Assembly (NCBI RefSeq): GCF_019222765.1
Contig: NZ_CP078145.1
Coordinates: forward strand, 62,001-126,000
Direction of reading: 5' to 3'
Length of the DNA: 64,000 nt
DNA from: Nocardia iowensis
Lineage (GTDB): Bacteria; Actinomycetota; Actinomycetes; Mycobacteriales; Mycobacteriaceae
Under the pieces are notes generated by a model. It saw only the letters and a list, made by a program, of their open reading frames with translations. It made no database searches and had not been told where the DNA came from. The first letter of the stretch is position 1. Each line of letters opens with the position of its first letter. The position numbers were made by a program, and so were the translations under genes. Of the stretch, positions 50,150 through 59,071 are shown piece after piece.

Positions 50150-51523
50150 GTGCTCTTTAAGAGCATCGGCGACCTGATTCCGTTCTACGGGCTCTACTCC
50201 CTGCTGTTCGCCGATCACGGGCTGAGCACCGGGCAGATTTCCTCGCTGTTCGCAATCTGGTCGACCACCGCGTTCCTGCTCGAGGTGCCCTCCGGTGCCT
50301 GGGCGGACACGGTATCGCGGCGCGCTCTGCTGATCCTCAGTGGTGTCCTGCTGACGGGCGGATTCGCCCTGTGGACGCTTGCCCCGACCTATCTCGGCTT
50401 CGCCCTCGGATTCGTACTGTGGGGCACGGCAGGCGCTTTGGTGTCCGGCACCTTCGAGGCACTCCTCTACGACGACCTCGTCGCCCGCGGCGAGCAGGGC
50501 GCCTACGCCCGCATCCTCGGCTACACCCGGGCTGCCTCGGAAACCGCCATCGTCGTCGGCATCGTTGCCGGTACGCCGCTGTACCTCTGGGGCGGGTACG
50601 CGCTGATCGGTTGGAGCAGTGTGGGTTTCGCCGCGTTGCACACGGTGATCGCGATGTCGTTGCCCAGTGCGCCGAAGGCGGTATCCGCCGTGGACGTCGA
50701 TGAGTTGGAAGAGGTTGCAGGGGAGGGCGATTCGTTCCTGTCGACGGGGCACGGAGCTGCCGGAGTCGGCTCCTCGGCCATGTCGCGAGAAGCCGTCTCG
50801 GCGTGCGACCACGCACTATCCACCGGTTTCCATGGCCAGTTGAGCGGCCCCTCCGGCCCGGTGACCGGGTCCGGCCCGTTCGATCGATACCTCAGCATGT
50901 TGAAAACCGGTGTTGCGGAAGCGATTCGAGTGCGAGCGGTGCGCAATGGTGTGTTCCTCGGTGCGTTGCTGTTCGGCATCACGGCCTTCGACGAGTACTT
51001 CGCGCTGCTCGCCGAGTCGGTAGGGGTGGCGACGGCGGTGGTGCCGCTGCTCGTCGGCCTGACCGTGCTCGGCTCCCTGGTGGGCTCGGTGCTGGCCGGT
51101 CGCACCGAGCGCATGTCCGCTCGCACCATGGCGATCGCCGTCGGCATCGGCGCGATCCTGTTCCTCGGTGGTGCCATGATCGCAGGTCTGGCCGCCCACC
51201 GTTCCAGCGCCGTCTATGTGCTCACCACCCTCGGATTCACCGCGATCGGCATCTCCTACGGCATCGTCTACAACGCCGGTGTAGTCGCCGGAGCCCGCCT
51301 CCAGGACGCGATCGAGGGCCAGGCCCGAGCCACCGTCACCTCGGTATCCGGCCTACTCGGCGAGGTCGTCTCCCTCGCCGTATTCGCCTTCGCCGCCCTG
51401 GCCACCCTCTGGTGGTCGATGCCCACCATCCTCGCCCTACTAGGCGCCACCATGCTCCCGATCGCCCTGTTGACCCCCTCCTGGCTACCCCCGAGAGCCG
51501 CCGAGTCGGCGGACCAGAAGTAA
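50150..51523 (+). CDS. MFS transporter
   Basis: A 457-aa major facilitator with about 12 helices split by a 75-residue hydrophilic loop (residues about 185-260) rich in Gly, Ser and acidic residues. Helix 1 begins FKSIGDLIPFYGLYSLLFA and the motif A region is EVPSGAWADTVSRRALLI. The GTG at 50150 is the only standard start after the in-frame TGA at 50069 and has no ribosome site, so its expression may depend on the leader ORF. The substrate is unknown; drug efflux is plausible from the family and leader. Confidence 0.82.
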   Translation: MLFKSIGDLIPFYGLYSLLFADHGLSTGQISSLFAIWSTTAFLLEVPSGAWADTVSRRALLILSGVLLTGGFALWTLAPTYLGFALGFVLWGTAGALVSGTFEALLYDDLVARGEQGAYARILGYTRAASETAIVVGIVAGTPLYLWGGYALIGWSSVGFAALHTVIAMSLPSAPKAVSAVDVDELEEVAGEGDSFLSTGHGAAGVGSSAMSREAVSACDHALSTGFHGQLSGPSGPVTGSGPFDRYLSMLKTGVAEAIRVRAVRNGVFLGALLFGITAFDEYFALLAESVGVATAVVPLLVGLTVLGSLVGSVLAGRTERMSARTMAIAVGIGAILFLGGAMIAGLAAHRSSAVYVLTTLGFTAIGISYGIVYNAGVVAGARLQDAIEGQARATVTSVSGLLGEVVSLAVFAFAALATLWWSMPTILALLGATMLPIALLTPSWLPPRAAESADQK

Positions 51524-51637
51524 CAACGCCCCTGCCTACCGCCGCCCAAACCACCCCAGCCGTCCGACCGGCCGAGCGGGACACCACGGAGCCGTTTCTC
51601 GGTCAACGCCGCAGTGATGTCGGTGGCCAAGGCGGAG

Positions 51638-52282
51638 CTAGGCGAGGGGGACGCCGATGAGATGGCTTGCGGTGAGGAGGAATTGGTCGGTGGAGCGGTC
51701 GATGAGGGTGGCGCGGGTGATGGGGAGGGTGCCGGTCAGCCAGCTGTTGGTGGTTTCCCAGAGGCCGCCGAGGAGGTGGGTTGCGGCGAATTCGGCTTGG
51801 TCGCCGGCACTTTCGACGATGTCGGCGCCCACCTCGTCGGCGCATACCGCCATCATGATGCCCGCGAAGGAGCGCATCACTTCGGCTCGGCGCATCAGCA
51901 GCGCCGGGTTCAGTTGCGCTTCGACGGTGGCGATGCGTGCCTTGCGCGGGTCGTCGGCGATCAGGTCGATGGCGGCGGCGATGGCGGCCCTGGTCTTGGC
52001 GCGGATGTCGGTGGGTGTCGTGACGAACGCGGTGACCGCCGCCTGGCCGATCTCGTCGACGATCCGATCGAACACTTCGCTGAACACTGTGTCGAGATCG
52101 CCGAAGCTCTCGTAGTAGTACCGCTCGGACAGCTTGGCCTCGGTGCACAGTCTTGAGACGGTCAGCTTGGCGAAACCCGAGGTGCCGATGATTTCCTGCG
52201 CGGCGTCGAGGAGTGCGGCGCGACGGCGCGCCCTGCGCTGCTCGATCGGTACGCCGCCGTAGGACCGCGAGGTGGTAGCCAT
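51638..52282 (-). CDS. TetR-family transcriptional regulator
   Basis: A 214-aa regulator. The helix-turn-helix is at residues about 20-60 (RRAALLDAAQEIIGTSGFAK, LCTEAKLSERYYYESFGDLD). The C-terminal helical domain includes THLLGGLWETTNSWLTG. The ATG at 52282 is chosen to give a standard N-terminus; two other Met codons lie just upstream. It is divergent from the DUF2236 gene at 52396, and a perfect inverted repeat lies between them, so it probably represses that gene and itself. Confidence 0.87.
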   Translation of the reverse strand: MATTSRSYGGVPIEQRRARRRAALLDAAQEIIGTSGFAKLTVSRLCTEAKLSERYYYESFGDLDTVFSEVFDRIVDEIGQAAVTAFVTTPTDIRAKTRAAIAAAIDLIADDPRKARIATVEAQLNPALLMRRAEVMRSFAGIMMAVCADEVGADIVESAGDQAEFAATHLLGGLWETTNSWLTGTLPITRATLIDRSTDQFLLTASHLIGVPLA

Positions 52283-52291
52283 CCGAGTCAT

Positions 52292-52313
52292 TCTGGCATA
52301 CATCCTTGCCAGA
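52292..52313. promoter_or_regulatory. putative TetR operator
   Basis: A perfect inverted repeat, TCTGGCA-N8-TGCCAGA, lies 10 bases upstream of the TetR start and 82 bases upstream of the divergent DUF2236 gene. Length and symmetry fit a TetR dimer site. Confidence 0.6.
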
Positions 52314-52395
52314 TATCTGATTTTGTGGGACGGTCTTGTCAGAATGTGCTCGACGTCGAGCCGACCGCGAACCTCGATCCGATGGGCGAAGTGCA

Positions 52396-53649
52396 ATGGC
52401 GCATGACAACCAGAAACTCCCCACTCCGCAGTTGTTCACGGAGTTTCCCTTCAAGTACGCCGTGCCGGTGATGGCGCCGGGCGACCTGAGCTGCACCGCC
52501 GCGCAGCGCGATTCGTTCCGCCGGTTCACCCAGGTGGGTGATCCGCTCGCGGACGAGATGGTCGCGATGTTCAAGCGACTGCCCGTCGGCGAGGGCCGCC
52601 GCATGTTCGAGGTCGCGGTCGAACGCGGCATCGACGCCGTGCCCGACGCACCGCCGGAGTTGACCGCGTTCTTCGCACAGGTGGAGGCGGACCCGTACTG
52701 GCTGGACCGCGCCAAGATCGACCGTGGCGCCCGCGTCGTCGGCCGCACCAGCGTCTGGGGTGGCATCGCGATGGGCATGTTCGCCCTGATGGGCGGCTAT
52801 CTCGCTTCCCGCGCGGACAAGACCCTGGTCGGCACCGGCGACCTCGACGCGATGGCACCGCGCAGGCTCGCCGAAACCACCCAGTGGTGGTTGGACGTGA
52901 CGACACCCGGCGGCCTGGACCGCAATGCCGTCGGCTACAAGAGTGTGCTGCGGGTGCGGTTGATGCACGCGCTGGTGCGGGCGGGCATGAACCGGCGCCC
53001 CGACTGGGACTACGAGGCCTGGGACCATCCGGTCAACCAGGTGCTCACCGTCGGCACCCTCGGCCTGTTCTCCATGGCGAATCTCGTCGGCGCGCAAGCG
53101 CTCGGCCTGCAATTCTCGGCCAAGGAGAAGGACGCGGTGTTCCAGCTCTGGCGCTACGTCGGCTTCCTGCTCGGCGTCGACCCGGAGATCCTGCCGACCT
53201 GTGAGACCGACACTTGGCGCGCCTTCTGGATTCTCGCCGACACCGAATTCATCCCCGACGCGGACTCCCAGCGCCTGGCTCAGGCCCTCATCCCCGCCGC
53301 GGGTGGCCTGTTCGTCGGCGACGACACCGCGCCGCAGCGCGCGGTTCGCCGGGTGATCACCAGCTACATGGTCGCGTACAGCCGAATCATTCTCGGTCCG
53401 AGCAACGCCGACTTCCTCGGTCTCCCCGACAGCCGGTTCTTCCAGAGCGCGGTCATGGCCACCGCCGTGGTCAACGGCGCCCTCGAGCTACCGCGCCGAA
53501 TCCTCCCCGGCGCCACCCGCTTCCACGAGAACCTCGGTGCCCGCATCCGCACCCGCCTGGTCCGCGGCTCCATCGCCCGCAACGGTGGCGACCGCACCTA
53601 CGCCCGCCACGACACCTACGCCACCCGCCCCGCCCTCCGCGCAGGCTGA
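52396..53649 (+). CDS. DUF2236 / MpaB-type haem oxygenase-like protein
   Basis: A 417-aa protein of the DUF2236 group (MpaB, and related to latex-clearing protein Lcp). Family features include RGARVVGRTSVWGGIAMGMF, VGYKSVLRVRLMHALVRAG (the R-x-x-x-H haem-ligand region) and WDHPVNQVLTVGTLGLFSMA. Members are b-type haem proteins acting on isoprenoid or other hydrophobic substrates. There is no signal peptide. It is controlled, by context, by the divergent TetR. Its own substrate is unknown. Confidence 0.85.
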   Translation: MAHDNQKLPTPQLFTEFPFKYAVPVMAPGDLSCTAAQRDSFRRFTQVGDPLADEMVAMFKRLPVGEGRRMFEVAVERGIDAVPDAPPELTAFFAQVEADPYWLDRAKIDRGARVVGRTSVWGGIAMGMFALMGGYLASRADKTLVGTGDLDAMAPRRLAETTQWWLDVTTPGGLDRNAVGYKSVLRVRLMHALVRAGMNRRPDWDYEAWDHPVNQVLTVGTLGLFSMANLVGAQALGLQFSAKEKDAVFQLWRYVGFLLGVDPEILPTCETDTWRAFWILADTEFIPDADSQRLAQALIPAAGGLFVGDDTAPQRAVRRVITSYMVAYSRIILGPSNADFLGLPDSRFFQSAVMATAVVNGALELPRRILPGATRFHENLGARIRTRLVRGSIARNGGDRTYARHDTYATRPALRAG

Positions 53650-53741
53650 CCTACCCCAGCCGAGGGCACTCTGCCTGCGAGACTCGCGTCGGACGCGGCG
53701 CGCGAGCGGTGGTACGAGATCGCGACGGTACCGTGCCGGGT

Positions 53742-54698
53742 GTGGACGTGCGGGTGCGGTGGGGGCTGGTGTTCGGGTTCGGCATCGGTGCCGGGGTGGC
53801 GGTGCAGGGCCGGATCAACGGCGCGCTGGGGGCCCGGCTGCATGATGGAATCGCCGCCGCCACCATCAGTTTCGGCTCCGGTCTGCTGATCCTCGTTATC
53901 GCGTTCTTGCTGAGCAGCCGTCTTCGGGATGGTGTGGTGCGGGTGCGCAGCGCGTTGGCTGCGGGCACGCTCCGCCCGTGGCAGCTGCTCGGTGGGCTGT
54001 GTGGCGCCTTCTTCGTCGCCTGTCAAGGTCTGACCGTTGTCGCGATCGGCGTCACCGCCTTCACCGTCGCCACGGTCGCGGGTCAACTGCTGAGCAGCCT
54101 GGTGGTCGATCGACTCGGCTTGGCCCCCAACGGCCGTACGCCGGTTACCGCATTGCGATTGGGCGGTGCCGCTCTCGCCGTGCTCGCGGTGCTGCTCGCC
54201 GGAGCGGGACGTTCGGACGCACCGGCCGGCGCCCTCTCGGTGCCCGACGCGCTGCGCGGCGCACCGACCGCGCTGCTCATCGTCCTGCCCGCTCTGGCAG
54301 GCATCGGCCTGGCCTGGCAGCAGGCGGTCAACGGCCGCGTCGGTGCGGTCGGCGGCTCGCTGTCCGCCACCTTGGTGAACTTCTGCGTCGGCCTCGTCGC
54401 ACTGCTCCTGGTGGAGGCTGCCGTACTGATCGGCACCGGCTGGCCCGCCGAATTCCCCACCCAGCCTTGGCTCTACCTCGGCGGCCTCATCGGCGTCGCC
54501 TTCATCGCCCTCGCCGCCATCACCGTCCGCTGGATCGGCGTACTCCTACTCGGCCTCACCTCAGTAGCCGGCCAACTCCTGATGTCCATCGCCCTGGACA
54601 TCGCCACCCCCACCAGCGCGGGCTTGTCCGCCCCTGCGGTAGCAGGCAGCATCCTGACCCTCGCCGCCGTCGCGATAGCCACTCGTTCACGCCCCTGA
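53742..54698 (+). CDS. DMT-superfamily transporter (DUF606/YdcZ type, duplicated)
   Basis: A 318-aa membrane protein of about ten helices made of two YdcZ-like halves. Each half begins similarly: GLVFGFGIGAGVAVQGRINGALG near residue 5 and IGLAWQQAVNGRVGAVGGSL near 190. A TACCGT box lies seven bases before the GTG at 53742, suggesting a leaderless transcript; GTGs at 53733 and 53748 are also possible. The first codons are G-ending and the last 150 bases are strongly C-ending. The substrate is unknown. Confidence 0.82.
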   Translation: MDVRVRWGLVFGFGIGAGVAVQGRINGALGARLHDGIAAATISFGSGLLILVIAFLLSSRLRDGVVRVRSALAAGTLRPWQLLGGLCGAFFVACQGLTVVAIGVTAFTVATVAGQLLSSLVVDRLGLAPNGRTPVTALRLGGAALAVLAVLLAGAGRSDAPAGALSVPDALRGAPTALLIVLPALAGIGLAWQQAVNGRVGAVGGSLSATLVNFCVGLVALLLVEAAVLIGTGWPAEFPTQPWLYLGGLIGVAFIALAAITVRWIGVLLLGLTSVAGQLLMSIALDIATPTSAGLSAPAVAGSILTLAAVAIATRSRP

Positions 54699-54826
54699 CC
54701 AGCGCTGCCGTCCGCAACCCATCGTGCCGCGGCACGGGTGGGATCGGGGATGCCGAGCTGCGCAAGCCCACCGCACTGCGGTAGCCCGCGTGGCACTTGC
54801 CGTCGAGCAAGCCTCCCCGTCGACGA

Positions 54827-54844
54827 ACCCGCCTCCGGGCGGGT
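54827..54844 (-). terminator. weak hairpin after the Rieske gene
   Basis: A 7-bp GC stem (54827-54833 with 54838-54844, 4-base loop) lies eight bases after the stop of the gene at 54853 on the minus strand. Confidence 0.5.
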
Positions 54845-54852
54845 CCGATGGC

Positions 54853-56391
54853 TCAGGTCAGCTTGCGGGCGCGCAGTTCATGCCCCTTGGACGTTTTGCA
54901 GCGGCCGGATTCCAGATCCCACTGCCAACCGTGCAGGTTGCAGGTGAGGGTGTTTCCCTCCACCACACCGAATTTCGACAAGTCCGCCTTGAGGTGCGGG
55001 CAGCGGCGCTGCACTTCCCATCCGGACAATTCGGTCGAGGCGGAATCGTCGTGCGCCTCGGCGAACCATCCGTCGGCGTACGCGATCCGCTCATCGGTGA
55101 GGCATTTGAAGAACGTGTAGAGGAATTCGTTGTAACCGCCGATCCGCCACGCCTGGAAACGGGTGGACAGGAAGATCGTGTTCACCCAGTCGGGCTCGTT
55201 GTCCCGCAACACGGTGCGCACCAATTCGGGGGCGATGCGGAAACCGTAGCGGTACTTGCCTTCTCCCTCGATGGGCCCGCGCACCACCCGCTTGGGGAAG
55301 TCGAGCACCACGGTCTCGTCGCCGAGTACCAGGCCGACCGGGTAGCCGATGCCGTCGCAGATCAGATCGCTCTGCGCCATGATCGGCTCGAACAGCGCCT
55401 TCAACGGTTCCAGCAGTGGCTCGTCACCGGTTGCCCAGGAAGCCTTTTCGGCCGCCAACACCGGTGCCATCCGCTGCGCCATCAGCTCGATGTATTCGGC
55501 CTTGTTGTCGTAGATCAACCCCGGCTCGAACGGATGGCTCAGCGTCAGTTCGCCACCACGCAGGTCGGCGACCGAGCCGGGGATCATCAGGATCCCGCCC
55601 TCGTTGCCGTGGATCTTCATCTGTTCCAGGAACACCATCTGGTCCGGGAAGATGTTGCCCTCGTCGCCGTGGTCGTCGTTGAGGTAGCGCAGCTCGTCGT
55701 CGAGGAACACCGGCGGTCCCGCCGACGGCACCACCCAGGTGGCCCCGACCTGCTCGATATAACTACGGCACCGGTCCATTCCGCGCTGCCGCTTCTGCTT
55801 ACCGAAGTTCGACTTGGTCCGGCTCGGGATGTCGTAGACCATCGGGTACCAGATCGCGCCCGAGTACTGCAGCAGATGGATGTCGATGTGGCCGAACGCG
55901 TCGTGCAGCACATCCATGTCCACCGGCCGGGCGTCATTCATGTTGAAACAGGTGGTCTCCCCGTCGGAGACGACCAGCCCGGAGTCGCCGATCGGACCGT
56001 CGGCGGGCGCGCGCAACGCGATGATCATGATGTCGAGCTCGGCGCCCCGACCGGTGATGGTGTGCTTGACCGAGTCCTCGGTCTCGAAGAACTTGTGGAA
56101 GCCGAGCTTCTCCAGCTCTCGCTTGAGATCCGGCACCGGGTAGTCCGGCAGCAGCACCGTCGCGTCCTTGTTGACGTGCGCAGCCAGGTTCACCGCGTCG
56201 AAGTGGTCACGGTGCAGGTGCGAGACGTACAGGAAGTCGCAATTGCCCAGCTCGTCCCAGTCCAGCTGGGAGTTGTCGGGGAACGGGAACCACGAACCGA
56301 AGTACGCGGGGTTCACCCAGGGATCGCAAAGGATCGTCCCGGCCGCGGTGCGGATGTGGAATCCGGCGTGTCCGACGCTGGTGATCTGCAC
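54853..56391 (-). CDS. MBL-fold hydrolase fused to a C-terminal Rieske [2Fe-2S] domain
   Basis: A 512-aa fusion resembling M. tuberculosis Rv3818. Residues 1-250 form a UlaG/metallo-beta-lactamase-like domain with the metal motif VSHLHRDHFDAVN. A long middle region follows. The last 90 residues are a Rieske domain with ligands C-P-H and C-N-L-H (RRCPHLKADL; LTCNLHGWQWDLESG). The layout resembles CMP-sialic acid hydroxylase-type Rieske proteins. The GTG at 56391 is chosen because AGGAGG lies eight bases upstream; the ATG at 56421 has none. The substrate is unknown; nearby acyltransferases hint at lipid chemistry. Confidence 0.85.
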   Translation of the reverse strand: MQITSVGHAGFHIRTAAGTILCDPWVNPAYFGSWFPFPDNSQLDWDELGNCDFLYVSHLHRDHFDAVNLAAHVNKDATVLLPDYPVPDLKRELEKLGFHKFFETEDSVKHTITGRGAELDIMIIALRAPADGPIGDSGLVVSDGETTCFNMNDARPVDMDVLHDAFGHIDIHLLQYSGAIWYPMVYDIPSRTKSNFGKQKRQRGMDRCRSYIEQVGATWVVPSAGPPVFLDDELRYLNDDHGDEGNIFPDQMVFLEQMKIHGNEGGILMIPGSVADLRGGELTLSHPFEPGLIYDNKAEYIELMAQRMAPVLAAEKASWATGDEPLLEPLKALFEPIMAQSDLICDGIGYPVGLVLGDETVVLDFPKRVVRGPIEGEGKYRYGFRIAPELVRTVLRDNEPDWVNTIFLSTRFQAWRIGGYNEFLYTFFKCLTDERIAYADGWFAEAHDDSASTELSGWEVQRRCPHLKADLSKFGVVEGNTLTCNLHGWQWDLESGRCKTSKGHELRARKLT

Positions 56392-56433
56392 GAGCTGCTC
56401 CTCCTGACCGTTACCAGCCATCCAGGGTAGTTG

Positions 56434-57273
56434 TTAGGCGGAAACGTCGCCGATGCAGTAGCCCTGTGCCCCGGCGGTCAGGGTGAAGGTGCGGGTCTGG
56501 GTCACTCCCGACGAGTTGGTCACCGGGACCTTGACCGCGACGTAGTCCTCGCGCAACCGCTCGGAACGGATTTCCTGATCGGCGAACGAGGTGGCGCCGG
56601 TCAGCTTGCCCGGATTGTTGGCCAGCGGGGCGGGGATCACCTTGCCGGTGCCGGTGGGATCCCAGGTCGCCGGTGACGGCTTGCAGACCAGGGGATAAGC
56701 GCCTTCCTTGTCGGCCGCATCGAGTGGCCTGCCGACGAACCTGGCCAGGTAGCGGCGCACGGTGTGCCTGGCGTCGGCCTCGTTGTACTCGATATCGGCG
56801 CCCGCCGACGCTACCCGGGGGCACGCGTAGCCGCTGTCCATGGCGGTGCGCTCGACGGCAACCGTGGTGGTCCGGTTCTTCCAGGTGACGCTGTCCTGCG
56901 TGGCGGTGCCCGGCTGGGCGAGGGCGGCCAGAATGGCTTCCTCGTCGCTGTACATCTCGGCCACGTTCCTCGGCGCGATGGTCCAGCATTTGGCCTGCAG
57001 TTGAGTGATGGTGCTGGTCTTCAGGTCGTCGGCCCAGCGCTGTACGGCGGCGGGCAACTCTGCGACGACGCCGACCGGGGGTACGGCGGCCGACGGCGTC
57101 GCGCTGTCCTGAGTGGTCGGGACAGCGGCGGGTGGGGTCTTGGTCGCCGCCGTGGCCCGCACCGGTTCGTCGTTCGGGATGCCGACCGCGGAGTCACAAC
57201 CGGCGAGGGCGAACGCGCCGATCACGGCAACGCCGCCGATCAATGCGCGCCGGGCCGATCGCGCACCACGCAT
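56434..57273 (-). CDS. putative lipoprotein
   Basis: A 279-aa exported lipoprotein. A basic start (MRGARSARRALIGG) and hydrophobic stretch end in the lipobox ALAGC near residue 26. A Thr/Pro/Ala linker of about 50 residues leads to an alpha/beta domain with four cysteines (KCWTIAP, YACPRV, LVCKPS, GYCIGD) that could form two disulfides. It lies 42 bases upstream of the Rieske gene on the same strand, so both may be co-transcribed. No function is known. Confidence 0.78.
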   Translation of the reverse strand: MRGARSARRALIGGVAVIGAFALAGCDSAVGIPNDEPVRATAATKTPPAAVPTTQDSATPSAAVPPVGVVAELPAAVQRWADDLKTSTITQLQAKCWTIAPRNVAEMYSDEEAILAALAQPGTATQDSVTWKNRTTTVAVERTAMDSGYACPRVASAGADIEYNEADARHTVRRYLARFVGRPLDAADKEGAYPLVCKPSPATWDPTGTGKVIPAPLANNPGKLTGATSFADQEIRSERLREDYVAVKVPVTNSSGVTQTRTFTLTAGAQGYCIGDVSA

Positions 57274-57502
57274 CGTCTGTTCGTCCGAGTCTGGTGTTGT
57301 CCGGCCGAGCTGTGCTGCCCGATGGCGATCCCGCGGCGTTTTCCGGTCGCGGCCACGCGGTTTCGGACGGGGGCGTTCCACTTCGACGATCCTCTTCTCT
57401 ACAGCGTTGGGCGGTCCGATCGGGCCGTCCCGCGCCCGGTGTGGCGCACAAACAGGCGGCGCACTGCCGGATGGGACAGTCAGCGACTACGCTAGCGGAA
57501 TT

Positions 57503-58249
57503 GTGGAACCCGTCTACCGGACGATCATCGGCCTGGCCCGAGCCGTCTTCTTCGTCGAAGGTCTGAAGTTCACCGTCAAGGGCGATGAACATATCCCCGC
57601 GCGGGGTGGTGCCGTGCTCGCGGTGAACCACACCGGATATATGGATTTCACCTATGCGGGTCTACCGGTGCGCACTCCCAAGCGCAACATCCGGTTCATG
57701 GCCAAGAAGGAAGTCTTCGACGACAAGATTTCCGGCCCGATCATGCGCGCGCTCAAGCACATTCCGGTCGACCGGGGTGCGGGCGCCGACTCCTACCAGG
57801 CGGCGGTCGAGTACCTGCGGCGCGGTGAGCTCGTCGGCGTGTACCCCGAGGCGACCATCAGCCGCAGCTTCGAGATCAAGGAATTCAAATCCGGCGCGGC
57901 GCGCATGGCAATAGAGGCGGACGTGCCGATCATCCCGATCGTCATCTGGGGCGCGCAGCGGGTGTGGACCAAGGGTTTCCCGAAGCGTCTGGGTCGCACC
58001 AACACTCCGATCTCCATCGCGGTCGGCGAACCGATCCAGCCGTTCGAACCACCGTCGGAGTTGACTGCCAAGCTGCGCTCGACCATGCAGAAGATGTTGC
58101 TGGACCTGCAGCAGGACTACGTGCACGAACCAGGCGCGTACTGGGTACCGGCCCGGCTCGGCGGCAGCGCTCCTACCCTGGAGGAGGCCGACGCGCTCGA
58201 CGCCGCCGAGGCCGCGGAAAAGGCCGCGCGAAAGAAGACGGCCACGTAG
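57503..58249 (+). CDS. 1-acylglycerol-3-phosphate O-acyltransferase-like protein (first of two)
   Basis: A 248-aa PlsC-family enzyme. The acyltransferase motifs are NHTGYMDF (H-x4-D, residues about 46-53), KHIPVDRGAGA, YPEATISRS and the VPIIPIVIWGAQRVW block. PlsC enzymes acylate lysophosphatidate or similar lipids at the membrane. A TACGCT box lies nine bases before the GTG at 57503, with no ribosome site. A paralogue follows 15 bases later. The pair and the Rieske gene recall the Rv3814c-Rv3818 region of M. tuberculosis. The C-terminus is Ala/Glu/Lys-rich. Confidence 0.9.
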   Translation: MEPVYRTIIGLARAVFFVEGLKFTVKGDEHIPARGGAVLAVNHTGYMDFTYAGLPVRTPKRNIRFMAKKEVFDDKISGPIMRALKHIPVDRGAGADSYQAAVEYLRRGELVGVYPEATISRSFEIKEFKSGAARMAIEADVPIIPIVIWGAQRVWTKGFPKRLGRTNTPISIAVGEPIQPFEPPSELTAKLRSTMQKMLLDLQQDYVHEPGAYWVPARLGGSAPTLEEADALDAAEAAEKAARKKTAT

Positions 58250-58264
58250 TAGCGGAGAGTTCGA

Positions 58265-59011
58265 ATGGCGCGGGAACCGGTTTACGACATTCTCACCGGC
58301 TTGGTCCGCACCATTTTCCTGGTGCAGGGGCTGCGGATCGATATCGCGGGCCAGCACCGGATCCCGCGCTCCGGCGGCGCTGTGCTGGCCGTGAATCACA
58401 CCGCGTACCTGGACTTCATGGAGGTCGGACTGGTCGGGCGCAAGTCCGGCCGCAATGTCCGATACATGATGAAGGCCGAGCTCGAGCACGGCATCGTCGG
58501 CTTTCTGATGAAGCACTGCAAGGCAATCGGAGTGGACCGCACCGCGGGCGCCGAATCCTACAGTCGCGCGGTGCAAGCGCTGCGCGACGGCGAACTCGTC
58601 GTTGTCTATCCCGAAGCGACCATCAGCCGCAGCTTCGAGCTGAAGGAATTCAAGTCCGGCGCCGCCCGCATGGCGATCGAGGCCGGAGTTCCGATCATTC
58701 CCGTGGTCATCTGGGGCGCCCACCGCGTCTGGACCAAGGACATCCCGAAAAAGCTCGGCCGCCATAAGTTTCCGATCAACATCCGCATCGGCGAACCCAT
58801 CCCACCGGCCGAAGCCCCCGACGCCCTCACCACCACCCTGCGCACGCACATGAGCGACCTCCTCACCCAGGCCCAACGGGACTACCCCATGGAGCCCGGC
58901 GCCCGCTGGGTCCCTGCCCGACTCGGCGGCACCGCCCCCACTCTCGCCGAAGCCGCCATCCTGGAACAGGAAGAACTGGCCCGCCGCCGAGCCAAACGCC
59001 AGAACCCGTAG
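58265..59011 (+). CDS. 1-acylglycerol-3-phosphate O-acyltransferase-like protein (second of two)
   Basis: A 248-aa paralogue of the preceding enzyme with the same motifs (NHTAYLDF, CKAIGVDRTAGA, YPEATISRSFELKEFKSG, VPIIPVVIWGAHRVW) and a similar tail. GGAGAG lies upstream of the ATG. The two genes are co-transcribed and clearly arose by tandem duplication, but the acceptor-side region (DFMEVGLVGRKSGRN against DFTYAGLPVRTPKRN) differs, so substrate preference may have diverged. The last 150 bases are strongly C-ending. Confidence 0.9.
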   Translation: MAREPVYDILTGLVRTIFLVQGLRIDIAGQHRIPRSGGAVLAVNHTAYLDFMEVGLVGRKSGRNVRYMMKAELEHGIVGFLMKHCKAIGVDRTAGAESYSRAVQALRDGELVVVYPEATISRSFELKEFKSGAARMAIEAGVPIIPVVIWGAHRVWTKDIPKKLGRHKFPINIRIGEPIPPAEAPDALTTTLRTHMSDLLTQAQRDYPMEPGARWVPARLGGTAPTLAEAAILEQEELARRRAKRQNP

Positions 59012-59071
59012 GCGGTCACCGTTACTCGGCCGCGAGTGCGGCATCGGCCGAGGTGGGCCGCCACTCGCGAG

